Source: Enoplosus armatus (lineage: Eukaryota > Chordata > Actinopteri > Centrarchiformes > Enoplosidae). From it: a stretch of 64,000 nt of DNA. The position numbers were made by a program, and so were the translations under genes. Location: the NCBI RefSeq assembly GCF_043641665.1, contig NC_092183.1:18087501-18151500 (forward strand). The letters run 5' to 3'. The notes below the pieces were generated by a model. That model was not told where the DNA came from and did no database searches. It worked only from the letters and a program-made list of their open reading frames with translations. This document shows, one piece after another, positions 61,176 through 64,000 of this stretch (positions are counted from its first letter, which is position 1; each line of letters begins with the position of its first letter).

Positions 61176-64000
61176 GTAAGATTTTAATCGACTCTTTCGT
61201 GTGTGTGTGTGTGTTTTGCTTGAAGTGGTTCAAACTGCGATGTGCGCGAAAGGCAACAGTTGTCTTTCGGCTTGGAGCACCTGTTTGCGCTCTGGCTGTT
61301 GCGCACAAAGGCAGATCCCCGTACCGAACACTTTTTCGGGGTCAGGTGTAACACTGCCCACTGTGAGTTAGATACACCTTTAAAATAACGGACTCTCGGG
61401 TCGGCCATGTGATTTTTCTCTCTTTTTATTTTCACCCTTGTCCGTAGCCGAAATGTCAGGATTTCAAACGCAGCGTCAAAAAGGCAACTGGACTCATATA
61501 AAAACTTTAAAAATAAATCGTCGGCTAAGAGCTTATATTTGAGCAAATGTACCGTATTTATTGTGGTTTTAAAATTTCCAAAGCTGAGGCGTGTTTGAGG
61601 AAATGTGTTATGAACGGCTGTGGGGGGGAAAAGGGCTGTTTTACGCAAAGTCCACTAAAAACGCAATCGGCTGCTGATTGAAACTGAAACCTGTATGTTA
61701 TGAGAAAATGTGTCTAATTAATGTGGTCGAGCTACAAATGCCACTGATTTATTAATCTAATATCCACCCGCAAAGATGGGTCAACTACTTCAGACAATGA
61801 CTTTCATTCACAACTCTATTAACATGTCACAGATTGGATTTTAGTCGGCGTGTGGGGCTGCTTTTCCCTATATGAAACACGTTTAGACGCCAGGCCCCTG
61901 AACCATCTTATATTCAAATTACGAGGCCGGAGATATGGATTGATTTATTGCTCAGTCCAGATTCATGTATATTTCTGATGAATTCAGACGCCTACATGAA
62001 GATGACTCGTTGTTTCGCCTCAGTGTTGGCATTAAAACAATCACTAATTGTACAGGTTCACCTTCTGAGGTGATGGGTCAATGCTGCACGAAATGAAAGT
62101 AAATGTTTACTTTCCTGGTGTGGCTGAGAGGATCACCATGTGATGCAGCGACCACAATTTACATTTACCTGCTCGAACTTCACGAATCATTTTTTTTTTT
62201 TTATCTTCAAGGGTTTTTTTTGTTCACAAATTAAAACAGCACCTCAGTGTGAATTTACCCCGAAATATGTTCCCTTTATTTATCTAAGAAGTGTGCGTTG
62301 AATTATTCCAGCGCCAGGTCTTACAAATAGCATACTTCATTTTCTTAATAAGCGAATTAAATATAAGCGACTTACACGCGTGACATATTACATTTTTCTA
62401 TAAACGCGGAAATAAAATGTATTTTATGTGACCTCTGACAGGAGATATTTAAACAAATGGACAACTGAATAGAAAAAAAAAAGATGTTGCAAAGTACAGG
62501 TGTGTGTGGCTATTTTAATGACGTCTCATCTTGGTGAAATTCATATTCTAAACTCTCAAATTTATATAGATGACATTTTTTTCATTCATGCAATTGTTGG
62601 GGCAAATAGCAATAATACATTTTCAAAGTGCCATGCTGTGATTTCACAGGTGGAGCAGGTGTGTGCTCTTCAATACTGACCTATAAGAACGAGTGGTGAC
62701 TTCATTTCGTGCCCCTCTTTCTGTTTAAATGTCCCACTGCTCAAATTGCTTCCAAAAGACTAAAGATTTAGAGTAAAATGCATTAACATCAATGTAGGCT
62801 TCTTTTCTAAATGTCATACCCCCCCCCAAAAAAAATGAAAATAAAAAATTACGCCACAAGTGTCATAGTTCCTATGTACTTTGTATGTTCAATGGTATTG
62901 TGCAATATACATAATTTAGCTTCTGTTTGTTTCATTATGATTTGCCTTTAGCCAAATTCCAGCAGGCTGTAATTACTGAGGGAGTGAGTATATAAGCAGC
63001 CCAGTGTATGATTTCCTGCAAATGAAAAGAAGAAATCCATTTTAACTTCTGTTTAAGAAAAGATTCTTTTCAAATGTCTCACATTAAGCCTTCAGAGCAT
63101 GATCAGCACATAAATGTATCCCCATTAAGCACATCTACATTTGATGGTTTTTATGGCATCTTTGGAATAAGTTAAATGTGTGTGTGTGTGTGTGTGTGTA
63201 CGTGTGTGTAGGGTGAGATTCTGTACAATTAAAATATCATGGAAATTTGCGAAAATGTTGTTCAGCTCACTAATGCAGAGATTGTATAGGAAACACTTAA
63301 AATTGTACCCCCATTATGTGCAGATGTTCTTTGCTGCAAATGTGTTTTGAGTCCCTGAGCATGATAGATGTGGCGTCTGCCTTATAATCCTCCCTGCTGT
63401 AAAGAAATCAGATCTTGCCATTCAGTTTGGCTGTCCTCCTGAGGGACACAATGACTGGATCAAAGGGGGTGTTTAGGTCTTGATTTATGAGAGCTTGTGG
63501 GATCTGAGAGAGAGAGAGACACCACTGTCTCACATGCAGCAGTCACTCACTTAACTCACAGGTCTGACAGCGCTCACATTTCTTTATTGGACTTCTTTTA
63601 TTTTTGATCTCCTGTTGGCACACTATTACAGAGATATGCAGAAAAGCTGAATTTCGGACACTCCAAGGACTGTCACTTCAGGTTCATATAGCTTGACAAA
63701 GTGAATTTTCTAGACTTTTTTCACAACTTGTGCCACATTATCACTTTTGCAGGGTTTTCCTCCACACTGATTGCATTTCATATTCATGTTTGAGCAACCA
63801 CGTGGATGATTTGTTCATGATATGTGTATTTTTTTATTTGCTTTTATCTAGATAATATCATGGATCTGGGCATGGGAAGCGAGAAAGCAGCCGGAGAGAT
63901 TCAGTATGGATCCAGCTTCCAGTCCAACCGCAGCGGGCAGACTGTCACTTATCTGGGGAAGTTTGCCTTTGACACTCCTCCGTCAGGTGGCATTGGTGGC
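61022..64000 (+). CDS. egr3: EGR3, early growth response 3 (5' part)
   Basis: EGR3 is an immediate-early C2H2 zinc-finger transcription factor acting in the nucleus. The window shows join(61022..61175, 63852..>64000), 100 codons plus the junction codon. Exon 1 encodes [20 protein letters not shown] and then [17 protein letters not shown], nearly the same as vertebrate EGR3 N-termini. Exon 2 begins with the split Asp (G + AT), then NIMDLGM, followed by [16 protein letters not shown], the conserved activation-region block. The zinc fingers lie beyond the window. The intron of 2.68 kb has GTAAGA and TATCTAG ends. An in-frame ATG at codon 13 could serve as a second start. Confidence 0.95.
61176..63851 (+). 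other. egr3: EGR3 intron
   Basis: A 2.7-kb AT-rich intron. The first part is less AT-rich and contains scattered CpGs. A TG microsatellite lies at 63176-63210. No other feature is recognised. Confidence 0.85.
63176..63210. repeat. (TG)n microsatellite
   Basis: About 12 TG units, then TACG and a further short TG run. Confidence 0.95.
63852..64000 (+). CDS. egr3: EGR3 coding exon 2 (cut by window end)
   Basis: The acceptor is TTTTATCTAG. It begins [20 protein letters not shown] and continues to [17 protein letters not shown]. The exon carries on past the window, so length and zinc fingers cannot be assessed. Confidence 0.94.
   Translation, partial: MISWIWAWEARKQPERFSMDPASSPTAAGRLSLIWGSLPLTLLRQVALV

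Overview
The window is vertebrate nuclear DNA, almost certainly from a spiny-rayed (percomorph-type) teleost. The genes are split by GT-AG introns. The intergenic and intronic DNA is AT-rich, with many CA/GT and GAA microsatellites. It also carries several degraded dispersed repeats of kinds common in teleost genomes. There is no operon structure, CRISPR array, tRNA or rRNA that I can support. The species cannot be fixed from sequence alone.

Layout: three genes, all on the + strand. (1) Positions 1-4274 hold the 3' part of RHOBTB2: seven exons encoding the last 579 residues of an atypical Rho GTPase/BTB-domain protein, followed by a 3' UTR that may reach about 6.5 kb. (2) Positions about 8.25-55.4 kb hold PEBP4, a small secreted or lumenal phosphatidylethanolamine-binding-protein family member. 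Its seven inferred exons encode only 194 residues over about 47 kb because two introns are each about 19 kb. (3) From about 60.6 kb to the window end is the 5' part of EGR3, an immediate-early zinc-finger transcription factor. Its promoter region has a perfect CArG box, a CRE half-site and a TATA-like element; exon 1 is complete and exon 2 runs off the edge.

The neighbourhood matches the human 8p21.3 block that holds EGR3, PEBP4 and RHOBTB2. RHOBTB2 points the opposite way relative to PEBP4/EGR3 compared with the human arrangement as I remember it. The three proteins do not form one pathway: RHOBTB2 is a CUL3 adaptor, PEBP4 a phospholipid-binding-fold protein, EGR3 an activity-induced transcription factor. 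Their linkage is conserved synteny, and the long PEBP4 introns are a plausible place for EGR3 regulatory DNA (inference).

The rest is introns and spacers with microsatellites, three copies of one widespread teleost repeat, a decayed Ty3/gypsy fragment, a fold-back repeat, a nearly perfect 43-nt palindrome and a G-quadruplex-prone tract. I found no clearly new biological system. The observations most worth checking are the EGR3 promoter elements, the start codon isolated in PEBP4's first exon, the tandem branch-point array before a PEBP4 splice acceptor, and the palindrome.
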